DNA of 64,000 nucleotides from an uncultured Prevotellaceae bacterium (GTDB taxonomy: Bacteria > Bacteroidota > Bacteroidia > Bacteroidales > Muribaculaceae). The stretch lies in assembly GCA_900318255.1 (NCBI GenBank), contig ONJX01000004.1, positions 84,860 to 148,859 of the forward strand, given 5' to 3'. The notes under the pieces were generated by a model, which was given only the letters and a program-made list of their open reading frames with translations, was not told where the DNA came from and ran no database searches. The translations under genes and the position numbers were made by a program. Shown one piece after another: positions 24,553 to 33,446 of the stretch (the first letter of the stretch is position 1; the number at the start of each line of letters is the position of its first letter).

Positions 24553-26049
24553 ATGATTTCAACTACTCACATAATAGGCGTGCTTCTCACCGTGGCGGTG
24601 CTACTGGTGGTGAGCTGGCTCTCGGCACGCGGAGTCAAGGACGAGAAGGCTTTCATTGGTGGCGGCACTTCGGGCAGCTGGATGGTGTGCGGAGCGTTCC
24701 TCACCACCCTGGCAGGAGGGCAATCGACGGTGGGCACGGCGCAGCTGGCGTTCTGCTATGGCCTCTCGGCGTGGTGGTTCACGCTGGGGGCGGCGCTTGG
24801 CGGCGTGGTGCTTGCCATCTTCTATGCTCCAGCGCTGCGTCGCAGCGGTTGCAGCACTTTGCTCGAGATTGTGGGCAAGGAGTATGGTCACAAGGTGGAA
24901 GCAGTGGGCTCGGTGCTGTTCTTGATAGGCATCTTCATCAGCATCGTGGCACAGGTGCTCACCTCGTCGGCGATGATAGGTAGTCTCTTTAATCTATCCA
25001 CGCTATGGTCGCTCATCGTTGGCGCCATCTTGATAATGCTCTTCGTCCTCTTTGGGGGGATAAAGAGTGCCGGTGCTGGTGGCATCGTCAAGCTGCTGCT
25101 GCTCTACTGCGGCTCGGTGGCAACGGGCGTGATAGTGTGGCGTTTGGCGGGCGGTGTTGAGGGTTTTGCCAGTGGCATCGACAATGTGTATAGCTCGCCC
25201 ACAATAGCGTCAATCAATAGCCTGGGTGGTGCTGAGAGCATCCACCATCGCTACGGCAGCATGCTCGCGCGAGGCGTGATGAAGGACTTGGGCGGGTGCC
25301 TCTCGCTAGTGCTCGGAGTGGTATCTACGCAGACCTATGCCCAGTGCATCTGGAGTGGTGCCACCACTGCCAAGGCACGGCGAGGAGCCTTGTACTGCGC
25401 TTTTTTCATCCCTGTGATAGGTGCTGCGTGCACGCTGGTGGGGCTCTACATGCGAGGGCATTACGTCACTGCCGCCGAGCTCGAAGCACTGCACCGTGCT
25501 GGCGAGGCTCTGCCTAGCGGCATCGGCGTTATCAGCAGTTCGGCGCAGGCCTTCCCCTCATTTATCTTGCAGCACCTGCCGGCCTGGTTTGGCGGCCTGA
25601 TGCTTGGCACGCTGCTCATCAACATCCTGGGCTGTGGCAGCGGACTCATGCTCGGAGCCTCCACCATCCTGGTGCGCGACGTCATTGCCAATGTGCAGCG
25701 CAGGTTTGGATGGGGCGGGCAACGTGTCTCTCAGCTGCTGCTCACGCGCATCTCCATTGTGGTGCTGTTGGCAATAGCCGTGATGGTTGCCAGTGCCTTT
25801 CATGGGGCGTTTATCAACGACTTGGGTTTCCTCTCGCTCGGTCTTAGGGCAGTGGCCATCATCTTCCCGCTAAGCTTTGCCTTGTGGCTACCACAGCGCT
25901 TCACGCCACGCAGCGTCATGCTCGCGATGATTGCCGGCACTGCCGTCATGCTCCTGGCCGGTGCTGCCAGCCTTCCTGGCGACGCCGTCTATTACGGCCT
26001 CGCCACCTCGCTGCTAGCTATGCTCCTGGCGAATAGAAAGAGAAGATAA
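24553..26049 (+). CDS. Sodium:solute symporter family protein
   Basis: 498 residues, about 13 membrane segments. The N-terminal part has the family pattern (SARGVKDEKAFIGGG, SGSWMVCGAFLTTLAGGQST, GLSAWWFTLGAALGG). LFGGIKSAGAGG and the Gly-rich IASINSLGGAESIH fall in the expected core. It should couple Na+ entry to uptake of an organic solute; the substrate cannot be inferred. It is monocistronic by layout, with divergent and convergent neighbours. Confidence 0.9.
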   Translation: MISTTHIIGVLLTVAVLLVVSWLSARGVKDEKAFIGGGTSGSWMVCGAFLTTLAGGQSTVGTAQLAFCYGLSAWWFTLGAALGGVVLAIFYAPALRRSGCSTLLEIVGKEYGHKVEAVGSVLFLIGIFISIVAQVLTSSAMIGSLFNLSTLWSLIVGAILIMLFVLFGGIKSAGAGGIVKLLLLYCGSVATGVIVWRLAGGVEGFASGIDNVYSSPTIASINSLGGAESIHHRYGSMLARGVMKDLGGCLSLVLGVVSTQTYAQCIWSGATTAKARRGALYCAFFIPVIGAACTLVGLYMRGHYVTAAELEALHRAGEALPSGIGVISSSAQAFPSFILQHLPAWFGGLMLGTLLINILGCGSGLMLGASTILVRDVIANVQRRFGWGGQRVSQLLLTRISIVVLLAIAVMVASAFHGAFINDLGFLSLGLRAVAIIFPLSFALWLPQRFTPRSVMLAMIAGTAVMLLAGAASLPGDAVYYGLATSLLAMLLANRKRR

Positions 26050-26084
26050 CTACTCACGCACTCTTGCGCCGTAACACGGCGCAA

Positions 26085-26167
26085 TACTCTACCACTGCAC
26101 AGTGCATTGAAGCATTATGCATTGTGCATTATGCATTATGCATTGTCGTGCATTATGCATTGTGTAT
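26085..26167. repeat. Low-complexity tract of TGCATTATGCATTG repeats
   Basis: Six or so copies of TGCATTATGCATTGTGCATT and shorter forms lie between convergent genes. Each contains ATGCAT, so the tract is rich in small palindromes. Confidence 0.7.
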
Positions 26168-27178
26168 TTAAAGCCAGCCAGCGTTGCGGTACCACTCGAT
26201 GGCTTCGTGGATGCCTTGCTTGAGGTCGTAGCGGGCCTTGAAACCAAAGTCGCGCTCGGCATCGCTGGTGTCGCACAGCCAGTTGCGCTGCTTGAGGATG
26301 CGATACTTGTCGGGGTTGAGGGTGCTGGGCTTGCCGGTGAAGCGGCTGATGAACTCCGACACATGGCACACCACTTTTACCAGCCACAGCGGGCAGGTGA
26401 CGGGGATGACAAACTTCTTGCCCAGCTCATCGAGGACTATCTTGCGGAACTCCTGCTGGGTGTAGCTGCGGTCCTCGCTCATGAAGTAGGCACGGCGCTT
26501 GGGACCGGCCTCGAGTGCGTCCATCACGCCTCGCGCCAGGTCTTTCACATAGATGAAGGTGAGCATCTGCTTTTTGAAGCCCACGCTAAAGTCGAAGCCG
26601 TGCTTTATACTCTTGATCATGAGGAAGTAGTCGCGCTCGTGAGGTCCATACACCCCCGTGCAGCGAAAGATGGTATAGGGGAAGTCTTGCTGCATTTGCA
26701 GGTAGGTCTCTCCTTTTAGTTTCGAGGTGCCATAGCGGGTGTTAGGTGCTGGGATGTCGCTGCTCTTGAAGGGAGTGTAGTTGCTGTCGTCGCCAGGTCC
26801 CATCACGCTCAGGCTGCTCATCATCAGGAACACCTCGGGCACGGCATCCAGCTCTTTAAGCTCATCGACAATGCTCTTGAGGCAGCCATAGTTCACCGTC
26901 TCGAAGTCGATATAGTTAGTAGCTTTGGTAAGGCCCAGGTTGTGTACCACATAGTGCCACTTGCCGTGCTGTGCTATGTGGTCTTTGAGGGTGGTGTGCA
27001 ACGCCTCTTCATCGGTGAAATCGAGCTCCAGGAAGTTGATGCGCTCATCGGTGAGGAACTTGCGGCTGGTGGTCTTGCGCACCGCCGCCCAGGTTTCGTA
27101 GCCACGGCTCAGAGCTTCCTCCACGAGGTAGCCACCAATGAAGCCTCCGGCTCCTGTTATCAGTATCTTTTTACTCAT
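26168..27178 (-). CDS. NAD-dependent epimerase/dehydratase (extended SDR)
   Basis: 336 residues. Rossmann motif ILITGAGGFIGGYLVEEAL at the N-terminus; catalytic Tyr-x-x-x-Lys in RYGTSKLKGE preceded by MMSSLSVMG. It probably acts on a nucleotide-sugar or a steroid/isoprenoid-like substrate. It is the last gene of an operon with a GT9 glycosyltransferase and DUF4254, which favours a cell-envelope glycan role (inference). Its ATG overlaps the upstream stop by 4 bases. Confidence 0.9.
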   Translation of the reverse strand: MSKKILITGAGGFIGGYLVEEALSRGYETWAAVRKTTSRKFLTDERINFLELDFTDEEALHTTLKDHIAQHGKWHYVVHNLGLTKATNYIDFETVNYGCLKSIVDELKELDAVPEVFLMMSSLSVMGPGDDSNYTPFKSSDIPAPNTRYGTSKLKGETYLQMQQDFPYTIFRCTGVYGPHERDYFLMIKSIKHGFDFSVGFKKQMLTFIYVKDLARGVMDALEAGPKRRAYFMSEDRSYTQQEFRKIVLDELGKKFVIPVTCPLWLVKVVCHVSEFISRFTGKPSTLNPDKYRILKQRNWLCDTSDAERDFGFKARYDLKQGIHEAIEWYRNAGWL

Positions 27179-28224
27179 CGCTCAAGAATGTTTAGAACCT
27201 TTTTGATAATCATCTCGGGGCTGATGTCGTGCATGCAGTGGTAGTCTTTATATTTGCATTTCTTGTTTCCAAATACCGAGCATGGGCGGCACTCGAGGTC
27301 GAGCTGAACGGTGTCTTTGAGAGCTTGGTGCCAGCCCATGAAGCCACAGGCTGGGTGTGTGGCGCCCCACACGCTCACCACCGGCAGCTCCACGAGCGAT
27401 GCCAGGTGCATGTTGGCCGAGTCCATGGTCACCATCACATCGCAGTGGCTCAGCAGCACCAGCTCATCGACAAAGGAGTGCTTGATGTGCGGCAGTGAGA
27501 GCACATTGTTGTAGCGACGCATGATGGGGTCGAGCATGTCGCGCTCCTTCTTGCCTCCCCCCATCAGGAAGATGTGGCAATGTTCCCATCGCGCCATCTC
27601 GTTAATGACCATCTGCATCTGCTCCAGAGGGTATTCTTTGCCCTTGTGCTGGGAGAAAGGTGCTACTGCTATCCACAACTCATTATCTCCCTTGACGGGC
27701 ACAATGGCACTGCTGGGCACCCCTCCCTGGGCAAAGATGTTAGTAAACTCCTGGCCAAGATTTAACCCCAGCTGGCTGAACACATTTCTGTATCGAGTGT
27801 GGGTCGAAGCCACGGGCTGCTTTGACTTGCCGCTGGTGAGCTGTCGCTTCTCGCGGCGCCCCTTGTCGATGACCGCCACAGGCACCTTTTTGCACTTGAG
27901 CACTAGGCGCATGAGCTTGGTGCGCAGCACATCGTGCAGGTCGGCCATAGCATCAAAGTTGTAGCGAAAGTGCAGGTTGCGTGCCAGTTTCCATGGTCCT
28001 AGCAAGCCCTTGTATTTGTTCATGTCGATGCCAAGCACGATGAGGTTTTTGGGGCAATTGACAAACATCTCCGCCATTGCCTTGCGTGTGGCAAAGACGA
28101 ACATCACGTCGGGATTAGCCTCACACACAGGATACACAATGGGTATGGTCATTGCCACGTCGCCCAGGGCCGAGAAGCGGGTTATAAGGACGATTTTTGG
28201 CGTCGTGATACTATTCTTTGCCAT
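27175..28224 (-). CDS. Glycosyltransferase family 9 (heptosyltransferase-like)
   Basis: 349 residues, GT-B fold of the ADP-heptose:LPS heptosyltransferase family. Signatures are LITRFSALGDVAMTIPIVYP at the N-terminus, FSQHKGKEYPLEQM, VTMDSANMHLASLVELPVVS and VWGATHPACGF in the donor domain. A Cys-rich tail (CRPCSVFGNKKC) is common in Bacteroidetes members. It likely adds a sugar to lipid A core or another envelope glycan. It overlaps DUF4254 by 14 bases and the SDR gene by 4, so the three are translationally coupled. Confidence 0.92.
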   Translation of the reverse strand: MAKNSITTPKIVLITRFSALGDVAMTIPIVYPVCEANPDVMFVFATRKAMAEMFVNCPKNLIVLGIDMNKYKGLLGPWKLARNLHFRYNFDAMADLHDVLRTKLMRLVLKCKKVPVAVIDKGRREKRQLTSGKSKQPVASTHTRYRNVFSQLGLNLGQEFTNIFAQGGVPSSAIVPVKGDNELWIAVAPFSQHKGKEYPLEQMQMVINEMARWEHCHIFLMGGGKKERDMLDPIMRRYNNVLSLPHIKHSFVDELVLLSHCDVMVTMDSANMHLASLVELPVVSVWGATHPACGFMGWHQALKDTVQLDLECRPCSVFGNKKCKYKDYHCMHDISPEMIIKKVLNILER

Positions 28225-28816
28225 ATAAAATGGGGTTGGTGGCAGGGTCGTTATACATCTTCATTTGGCGATACACCTTCATGTATTTGCGGCCTGCTGC
28301 AATGTCGTCAAGCAGTTGGTCGATGGCGGTGGTCAGATCTATGCGCTGCTCAAGCAGCACGGCAAGCTTGCCCTGGCACTGCGCTATGTGGCTCGGTGCG
28401 GCGTCGCTGCGCTCCACCTGCTCGCGCATGTGATAGATTTTCAGTGCTAGGATCGACAGGCGATCCACCGCCCATGCCGGGCTCTCGGTGTTGATGGTGG
28501 CATCGCTGCGCACCTCAACGTTAGCATAGAGCGTGTGGAAGTAGTTGTCGATTTTCTCCACCAGGTCGGTGCGGTCCTGGTTGCTGCGGTCGATGCGGCG
28601 TTTTAGTGCCAGGGCAGCAACAGGGTCAATTTCTGGGTCGCGAATTATGTCCTCCAGGTGCCACTGCACCGTGTCGATCCAGCACTTGGTGAAGAGATGG
28701 GCCTCAACAGTGTCGTCATCATAAGGGTTTGGCACGATAGCATCCACATCGTCGGTGACATGATAGAGCTCTATGGCGTTGTCAAATAGAGTGTTGGCAT
28801 TTTCAGCAAAATTCAT
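28211..28816 (-). CDS. DUF4254 protein
   Basis: 201 residues, mostly helical, of the DUF4254 family (HLFTKCWIDTVQWHLEDIIR, NQDRTDLVEKIDNYF, ESPAWAVDRLSILALKIYHM). The family is usually found next to GT9 genes in Bacteroidetes, as here. No enzyme motif is visible. It is first in its operon and driven by the repeat-borne promoter at 28869-28899 with a leader of about 45-50 nt. Confidence 0.88.
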   Translation of the reverse strand: MNFAENANTLFDNAIELYHVTDDVDAIVPNPYDDDTVEAHLFTKCWIDTVQWHLEDIIRDPEIDPVAALALKRRIDRSNQDRTDLVEKIDNYFHTLYANVEVRSDATINTESPAWAVDRLSILALKIYHMREQVERSDAAPSHIAQCQGKLAVLLEQRIDLTTAIDQLLDDIAAGRKYMKVYRQMKMYNDPATNPILYGKE

Positions 28817-28868
28817 CTGTCAATCAGTTATATTATTTAAAACTTTTGTTGTCTAGTTCTCTCGTGCG

Positions 28869-28899
28869 CAAAATTAGTGCAAACCGAGAGAAACACAAA
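28869..28899 (-). promoter_or_regulatory. Repeat-borne promoter of the DUF4254-GT9-SDR operon
   Basis: TTTG (28896-28899), a 19-nt spacer and TAATTTTG (28869-28876) on the minus strand. The two distal repeat copies have TAATTGTG at this place, so only the proximal one keeps the consensus. Confidence 0.78.
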
Positions 28900-29100
28900 A
28901 TGAAAAACGAAGTTTTTTATTTTTGCTTCCGAGGTGCCGCCTAATTTATCCACAATTAGTGCAAACCGAGAGCAGAACAAAATGAAAAACGAAGTTTTTT
29001 ATTTTTGCTTCCGAGGTGCCGCCTAATTTATCTACAATTAGTGCAAACCGAGAGCAGAACAAAATGAAAAACGAAGTTTTTTATTTTTGCTTCCGAGGTG
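28873..29100 (-). repeat. Tandem array of the promoter-bearing repeat (2.8 copies, 82-bp period)
   Basis: Units start at 28873, 28955 and 29037. They are nearly identical (ATTAGTGCAAACCGAGAG, CAAAATGAAAAACGAAG, TTTTTATTTTTGCTTCCGAG, GTGCCGCCTAATTTATC). The last unit stops at 29100, two bases from the stop codon of the DUF5672 gene, so the array fills the whole intergenic space. Confidence 0.9.
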
Positions 29101-29102
29101 CT

Positions 29103-29930
29103 CTATTCAGGAAAATCTAAGAATTGAGACCAGAATTTACGGTTGCGGTGTCGATAGAAGGCATGGGCGCCCATGGGCAGCTCGCCACTGGTGCATCGCA
29201 TCGCCATTTCGGGATGACCCTCAAAGGCGAAGCGTGCGGCAGTAGCGTAGTCGGGGATGTTGAGTGTGGCGGGCCACAACTCGTTGACACGCACACTCCA
29301 CACCACATCCTCGAAGCAGGCGGTGTGGTTTGCGTTTTTTGCTATTTCGGCCATCTTGTCAGGATGCTGGTCAAGCACTTGCAGCATCGCCTCCACGCGT
29401 CTTAGCGAGAATCCTCCGTTGCCCACCTTCCACTTTAGCAACACTGGGTGAAATTCTCCTCTGAGCCTTGCCCATCCTCGGCGCAACTTGTAGATAGCAC
29501 GTCGAGCCAAGTTCCATCCTTCCACGTCGCCAGGTGCCGGCAACCATGGCGCTCCGATATAGTCATAGTTGAGAGAGCACCAGTAGTCGAGATTGTCGTG
29601 GAAAAGCACCACATCGGTCTGGCAAACAACAATGAACTGTGAGTTGTGAAACCGTGAATAGAAATCCTGGCTTAGCATCAACTGGTTATATCCAAGCCTT
29701 CCATCAAAAAAAGCTGGAGCAAAACGCTCTATGCGGCAGCGGTTGGAGTTTAGTCCCATCAGTGAGTCAAGCGGTGTGATGTCTAGACCCTGTGGACACA
29801 CGATTGCTATTTCTCGGTTTGGTGCCAGCACCGACAGATTGCGTGCCACAGCCCATCGCTCAATAGCACTGAGTTCGGTTTTGTATATTGGAATTACAAC
29901 AGTGACAAGATGTTTATCGGTTTTTTCCAT
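29103..29930 (-). CDS. DUF5672 protein, probable glycosyltransferase
   Basis: 275 residues from the ATG at 29930. The 91 open codons upstream overlap the YidD-TatD gene and are not protein-like. The start KHLVTVVIPIYKTELSAIER and the central VVCQTDVVLFHDNLDYWCSL (a TD-x-x-F region in place of a DxD motif), YIGAPWLPA and WKVGNGGFSLRRVEAM fit DUF5672, a GT-A-like family. FEDVVWSVRV is a plausible catalytic acid region. Envelope polysaccharide synthesis is likely (inference). It lies 8 bases behind the YidD-TatD gene. Confidence 0.85.
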   Translation of the reverse strand: MEKTDKHLVTVVIPIYKTELSAIERWAVARNLSVLAPNREIAIVCPQGLDITPLDSLMGLNSNRCRIERFAPAFFDGRLGYNQLMLSQDFYSRFHNSQFIVVCQTDVVLFHDNLDYWCSLNYDYIGAPWLPAPGDVEGWNLARRAIYKLRRGWARLRGEFHPVLLKWKVGNGGFSLRRVEAMLQVLDQHPDKMAEIAKNANHTACFEDVVWSVRVNELWPATLNIPDYATAARFAFEGHPEMAMRCTSGELPMGAHAFYRHRNRKFWSQFLDFPE

Positions 29931-29938
29931 AAACCAAT

Positions 29939-30805
29939 TTATTTGTATTTGACGATTTGCAGTGCTGTGCGGCGCACCTGGCGACGCAGGCTGCGGTGGC
30001 TGCGCTGCTTCACTTTGGCAACGGCTTTGAGCACCGCCTCGATGCTCGCGGAGGGCTCGTCGTCGGTCTCCACTAGCAGGCGGTTGAGGGGAGTGATGGC
30101 GAGGGCCTGCTCGTTGAACTTCGCGCCATAGGAGAGATAGAAGCCAGTGTCGAGCAGCTCGCGCGCCACATTCTCGTTGCCACGGAAGCCGTGAATCACC
30201 CAAGCCACGTTATGAGCCTGGGGATTGTCGCGCCACAGTTTGAGAATCTGCTGCGAGGTGCGCACGCAGTGAATGATGAGTGGCTTGCCTGTGGCGGCGG
30301 CAATGGTGATGTGGGCTTGCATCACTTGCTCCTGCACGTCGAGCGGTGCGCCCTTGAGCGAGTCGAGCCCCGTTTCACCGATGGCCACCACCAGGTGATG
30401 CTGAGCGGCTTCTGCTAATTGTTCGAGTTGCTGTTGCCAGTTGTCGCCAATGTGCCAGGGGTGTATGCCCACCGAGTAGGTCTTGCCATATTGTGGCTTG
30501 AAGTCGTTGACATCCACGCTGATAATGGCTTGCTCGGCAGTGGTGTCGTGGCAGTGGAAATTGGTGATGACTGGAGGCACCGGGTCGTAGCCGTGTCCGC
30601 CCCACGGGTTGCAGCTGATGATGCGCTTGGCGCCCATGAGTGTGCCTTTTATGGGACCGTAGGCCTGTATCGCCTCCACGGCATAGTGGCTGCAAGTGGG
30701 TGTGTAGCGGCAAGCGGCAGGCAGCAGTGGCGAGATGCACCGCTGGTAGAACCTGATGGGCAGGATAAAGAGTTGCTTGGCTATGTTGCCCAGGGTGAGT
30801 TTCAT
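29939..30805 (-). CDS. YidD-TatD fusion: membrane insertion factor joined to a metal-dependent hydrolase
   Basis: 288 residues in one uninterrupted frame. Residues 1-75 are YidD ([44 protein letters not shown]), a small factor that helps YidC insert inner-membrane proteins. From about 80 to the end is a TatD-type TIM-barrel hydrolase with all expected metal ligands: HCH (residues about 84-86), GETGLD, IHCVR, IHGFRG and ETDDEP. TatD proteins are Mg2+-dependent DNases or amidohydrolases. rnpA is 6 bases upstream, as is usual for yidD. The join is direct, with no stop or frameshift. Confidence 0.92.
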   Translation of the reverse strand: MKLTLGNIAKQLFILPIRFYQRCISPLLPAACRYTPTCSHYAVEAIQAYGPIKGTLMGAKRIISCNPWGGHGYDPVPPVITNFHCHDTTAEQAIISVDVNDFKPQYGKTYSVGIHPWHIGDNWQQQLEQLAEAAQHHLVVAIGETGLDSLKGAPLDVQEQVMQAHITIAAATGKPLIIHCVRTSQQILKLWRDNPQAHNVAWVIHGFRGNENVARELLDTGFYLSYGAKFNEQALAITPLNRLLVETDDEPSASIEAVLKAVAKVKQRSHRSLRRQVRRTALQIVKYK

Positions 30806-30811
30806 CGCTCG

Positions 30812-31207
30812 CTATTGATTGGTTATGGCAGTGGCTATTTTGTTGAGCAATTCTTGCATGCTGCGCTCTATGGTGGCATAGTCGCGCTCGTCGTTGGCAA
30901 CCCAGTTGAAGCCTATCAGCACCGTGGTGCCTTGTGAGGCGACTGGTTCTAGCAGGTTGCGGTTTAGGCGGTAAGCCTCGCGGGTGCGGCGACGCAGCAG
31001 CACGCGACGCACGGCATGACGAATGCGCTTCTTGGGGATGGAGATAAGGAAGCGTGCTGCCACCGCATGACCCGTGTCACTGGCTGGCACGGCAAGATAC
31101 ACCGCGCGCAATGGGTAGGCGATAATCGACTTGCCCTTAGCATAAAGGTGCTCAGTCTCTATCTTGCTGCACAGCTTCTCGCTCTTGTATAGTTTGAAAT
31201 TGGCCAT
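30812..31207 (-). CDS. rnpA: Ribonuclease P protein component
   Basis: 131 residues. It binds RNase P RNA (15472-15833) and assists tRNA 5' maturation. The N-terminal KLYKSEKLCSK matches the usual start, and the basic helix KKRIRHAVRRVLLRRRTREA is the RNR motif region. A Bacteroidetes-type C-terminus ends in IERSMQELLNKIA. It starts the operon with the YidD-TatD and DUF5672 genes. Confidence 0.95.
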   Translation of the reverse strand: MANFKLYKSEKLCSKIETEHLYAKGKSIIAYPLRAVYLAVPASDTGHAVAARFLISIPKKRIRHAVRRVLLRRRTREAYRLNRNLLEPVASQGTTVLIGFNWVANDERDYATIERSMQELLNKIATAITNQ

Positions 31208-31343
31208 TTTTGTGGTAGTCCTTTCGCTTTTCAGGCTGCGAAGTTACAAAAAAACATCGCTCCACCCCTCAAAACCATTGAAAAAAGTGAGTTTTGACTG
31301 AAAAACCACTAAAATGCCACTATTCAGCTAACTCCTTTATGGG

Positions 31344-31511
31344 ATGCTCTATAAATTGCTTGAGTCATATTTGGTTGGATTGTTGAGTAGATTTCGACTC
31401 AAATCTGAAAACATAGTAGCGGGCTACAGGTTAAAGAGTTGAGGTGAAAGATGCCAACAAGCAATCAAAGATGACCACAAAAGAAAAACATATCTGGAAT
31501 TTATAGAGCAT
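31344..31511 (+). repeat. MITE-like element, family B, copy 2 (168 bp)
   Basis: Perfect 14-bp terminal inverted repeats ATGCTCTATAAATT / AATTTATAGAGCAT. Internal blocks GAGTAGATTT, ATAGTAGCGGGCTACA and AAAGATGCCAACA match the copy at 24364-24537 in the same orientation. Its right end supplies the last codons and stop of the helicase gene. Confidence 0.65.
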
Positions 31512-33324
31512 TCTTTATATACTCAAAGAGCTTGCGGTAGAAAGGATGGCGGGTTAGGGTGGTGCTGTCGCCCATGATGAAGAGCTTCATGCGGGCACGG
31601 GTGATGGCCACGTTCATGCGGCGCAGGTCGCGCAGGAAGCCTATCTCGCCCTTCTCGTTCTGCCGCACCATGCTGATGACGATGATGTCGCGCTCTTGAC
31701 CCTGAAACCCATCAACGGTGTTGACAGTGATGAGGTGCTTAAGGGGCTTGAAATAGGCACTCTTGCGAAGCATGCGACGCAGCAGCTGCACCTGTGCTCG
31801 ATAGGGCGAGATGATGCCCACGTCAAGGCGTTCGTCGAGCACTCGTTGTCGCCCCAGTCGCTCAAAATATTGCTGCAAGGTGTCGATGGTAAGTTGTGCC
31901 TCGGCGCGGTTGATGCGCCCGTAGGTCTCTCCCACGAGCTCCTCATGTGCCTCAATATCGAGTGTGGCAGTGTCAATCCATGTCATGGGCGTGTCAAGGT
32001 CGAGGATGCTGCGGTATTTCACCTCGGGGGCACTCTCTACCTCTCCGCCATAGAACCAGTTGCTCGAGAAACGCATTATCTCGTCGTTCATGCGATATTG
32101 CACCCGCAGCAGCGTCACCACCTGTGGGTTGCTGTGTACGATGCGCTCCATGAGGGTGCGAGCGAGCCCCCCTTTTATTGCCTCAAGGCTCTTGACGGTG
32201 GGTGGCAGCTGGCAGTGGTCGCCAGCAAAAATCACGCGATTAGCTTTGCGAATGGCAATCCAGCACGCTGCCTCGAGAGCCTGTGCTGCCTCGTCAATGA
32301 AGAGGGTAGCAAATTTCATCCCCTCGAGCACACGGCTTGCGCTGCCGGCAAGTGTGCAGGAAATGACGCGCGCGCTGTTAAAGAGCTCGTTGTTGATGCG
32401 CAGCTCCAGCTCGGTCTCGCGGCTGCGCAGCCTGTCTAGTTTCTGGTGGTAGCTGTCGCTGCCTCGCCGCTTGGCGCTGCGCAGCTCGCGGATGGCTTTG
32501 CGCATCGCCCACAGCTGCGGGTAGTCAGGGTGCGCCTCAAAGCGTCGCTCATAGGTGAAGCCCAGCATCTTGTCGTTAACCTTAGTGGGGTTGCCAATGC
32601 GCAGCACTTCCACGCCTCGGTCAACGAGCCTCTCGCTTATCCAGTCAACCGCCATGTTGCTCTGGGCGCACACCAGCACTTGGTTCTCGCGCCGCAGCGT
32701 CTCGTAAATCGCCTCAACGAGCGTGGTGGTCTTGCCAGTGCCTGGCGGGCCATGCACGATGGCCACATCCTTGGCAAGCAACACCTCGTTGACGGCATGC
32801 TCTTGGGTAGAGTTTAGCCATGGGAATCGCAAGGGTGCAAAAGTGAATTTCTCGGTCGTGCTGTGGTTGTAGAACAGGTCGCGAAGCAGTGCGAGGCGGT
32901 TGCCCTTAGCTTTAATCACGCGGTCGAGAGCTTGCAGCATGAGCTGGTAGGTGTGCTCGTCGAACGAGAGCTGCACTCCCACCCGCTCGCGTCCTTGCAG
33001 CTCGGCCACGGCATTGCCATCGGGCACCACAATCACCATGCGGTCTTCTTGGGCATAGCTTACTGTGGCGGCAAACTTGAAATAGCTGATGCTGTCGCTG
33101 GCATCAACATGAAAAAACATCACCTGGCGGCCATACTCAAAGTTGTGCTCGATGTCGGTGTCGGTGGTGCGGCTCACCTCCACCACAAGCTGGTTGAGCG
33201 AGTTGTAGTAGCTTCGCCCCACGTTGATGGGCCACCAGCAGTCGCCACGCTTCACTTTGCGACCCAGACCCATGGTCTCGGTCTGCCGCTGAAACTCGCC
33301 ACGCTCAGCATCACGCTCTGCCAC
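31501..33324 (-). CDS. Superfamily 1 helicase (IGHMBP2/Upf1-like)
   Basis: 607 residues with GTG at 33324. Motif I GPPGTGKTTTLVEAI (about residue 194), Ia VCAQSNMAVDW, II FIDEAAQALEAACW, III FAGDHCQLPPTV, IV VQYRMNDEI, and V/VI TVNTVDGFQGQERDIIVIS with NVAITRARMKLFIMGD. It is an ATP-driven DNA or RNA helicase. The coding-like frame continues about 20 codons upstream of the GTG (ILELQKQRALLVAERDAERG) to a TAA without any ATG, so the true start is uncertain. The C-terminal three codons lie in the family B element. Confidence 0.9.
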   Translation of the reverse strand: MAERDAERGEFQRQTETMGLGRKVKRGDCWWPINVGRSYYNSLNQLVVEVSRTTDTDIEHNFEYGRQVMFFHVDASDSISYFKFAATVSYAQEDRMVIVVPDGNAVAELQGRERVGVQLSFDEHTYQLMLQALDRVIKAKGNRLALLRDLFYNHSTTEKFTFAPLRFPWLNSTQEHAVNEVLLAKDVAIVHGPPGTGKTTTLVEAIYETLRRENQVLVCAQSNMAVDWISERLVDRGVEVLRIGNPTKVNDKMLGFTYERRFEAHPDYPQLWAMRKAIRELRSAKRRGSDSYHQKLDRLRSRETELELRINNELFNSARVISCTLAGSASRVLEGMKFATLFIDEAAQALEAACWIAIRKANRVIFAGDHCQLPPTVKSLEAIKGGLARTLMERIVHSNPQVVTLLRVQYRMNDEIMRFSSNWFYGGEVESAPEVKYRSILDLDTPMTWIDTATLDIEAHEELVGETYGRINRAEAQLTIDTLQQYFERLGRQRVLDERLDVGIISPYRAQVQLLRRMLRKSAYFKPLKHLITVNTVDGFQGQERDIIVISMVRQNEKGEIGFLRDLRRMNVAITRARMKLFIMGDSTTLTRHPFYRKLFEYIKNAL

Positions 33325-33446
33325 AAGCAGCGCTCGCTGTTTTTGTAGTTCTAATATTGGTTGCTCGGTTTTCGTCTTTTTGTTTCTGGTTTAAAAGTGA
33401 GGTGGCTTCTCTAGCAGGTTCTTAGGTCTTTAGAAGAGTGTGATAA

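Noticed and set aside
29931..30203. N-terminal extension of the DUF5672 protein
   Set aside because: It overlaps the YidD-TatD gene on the same strand in another frame and reads as Arg/Pro/Ser-rich non-protein sequence.
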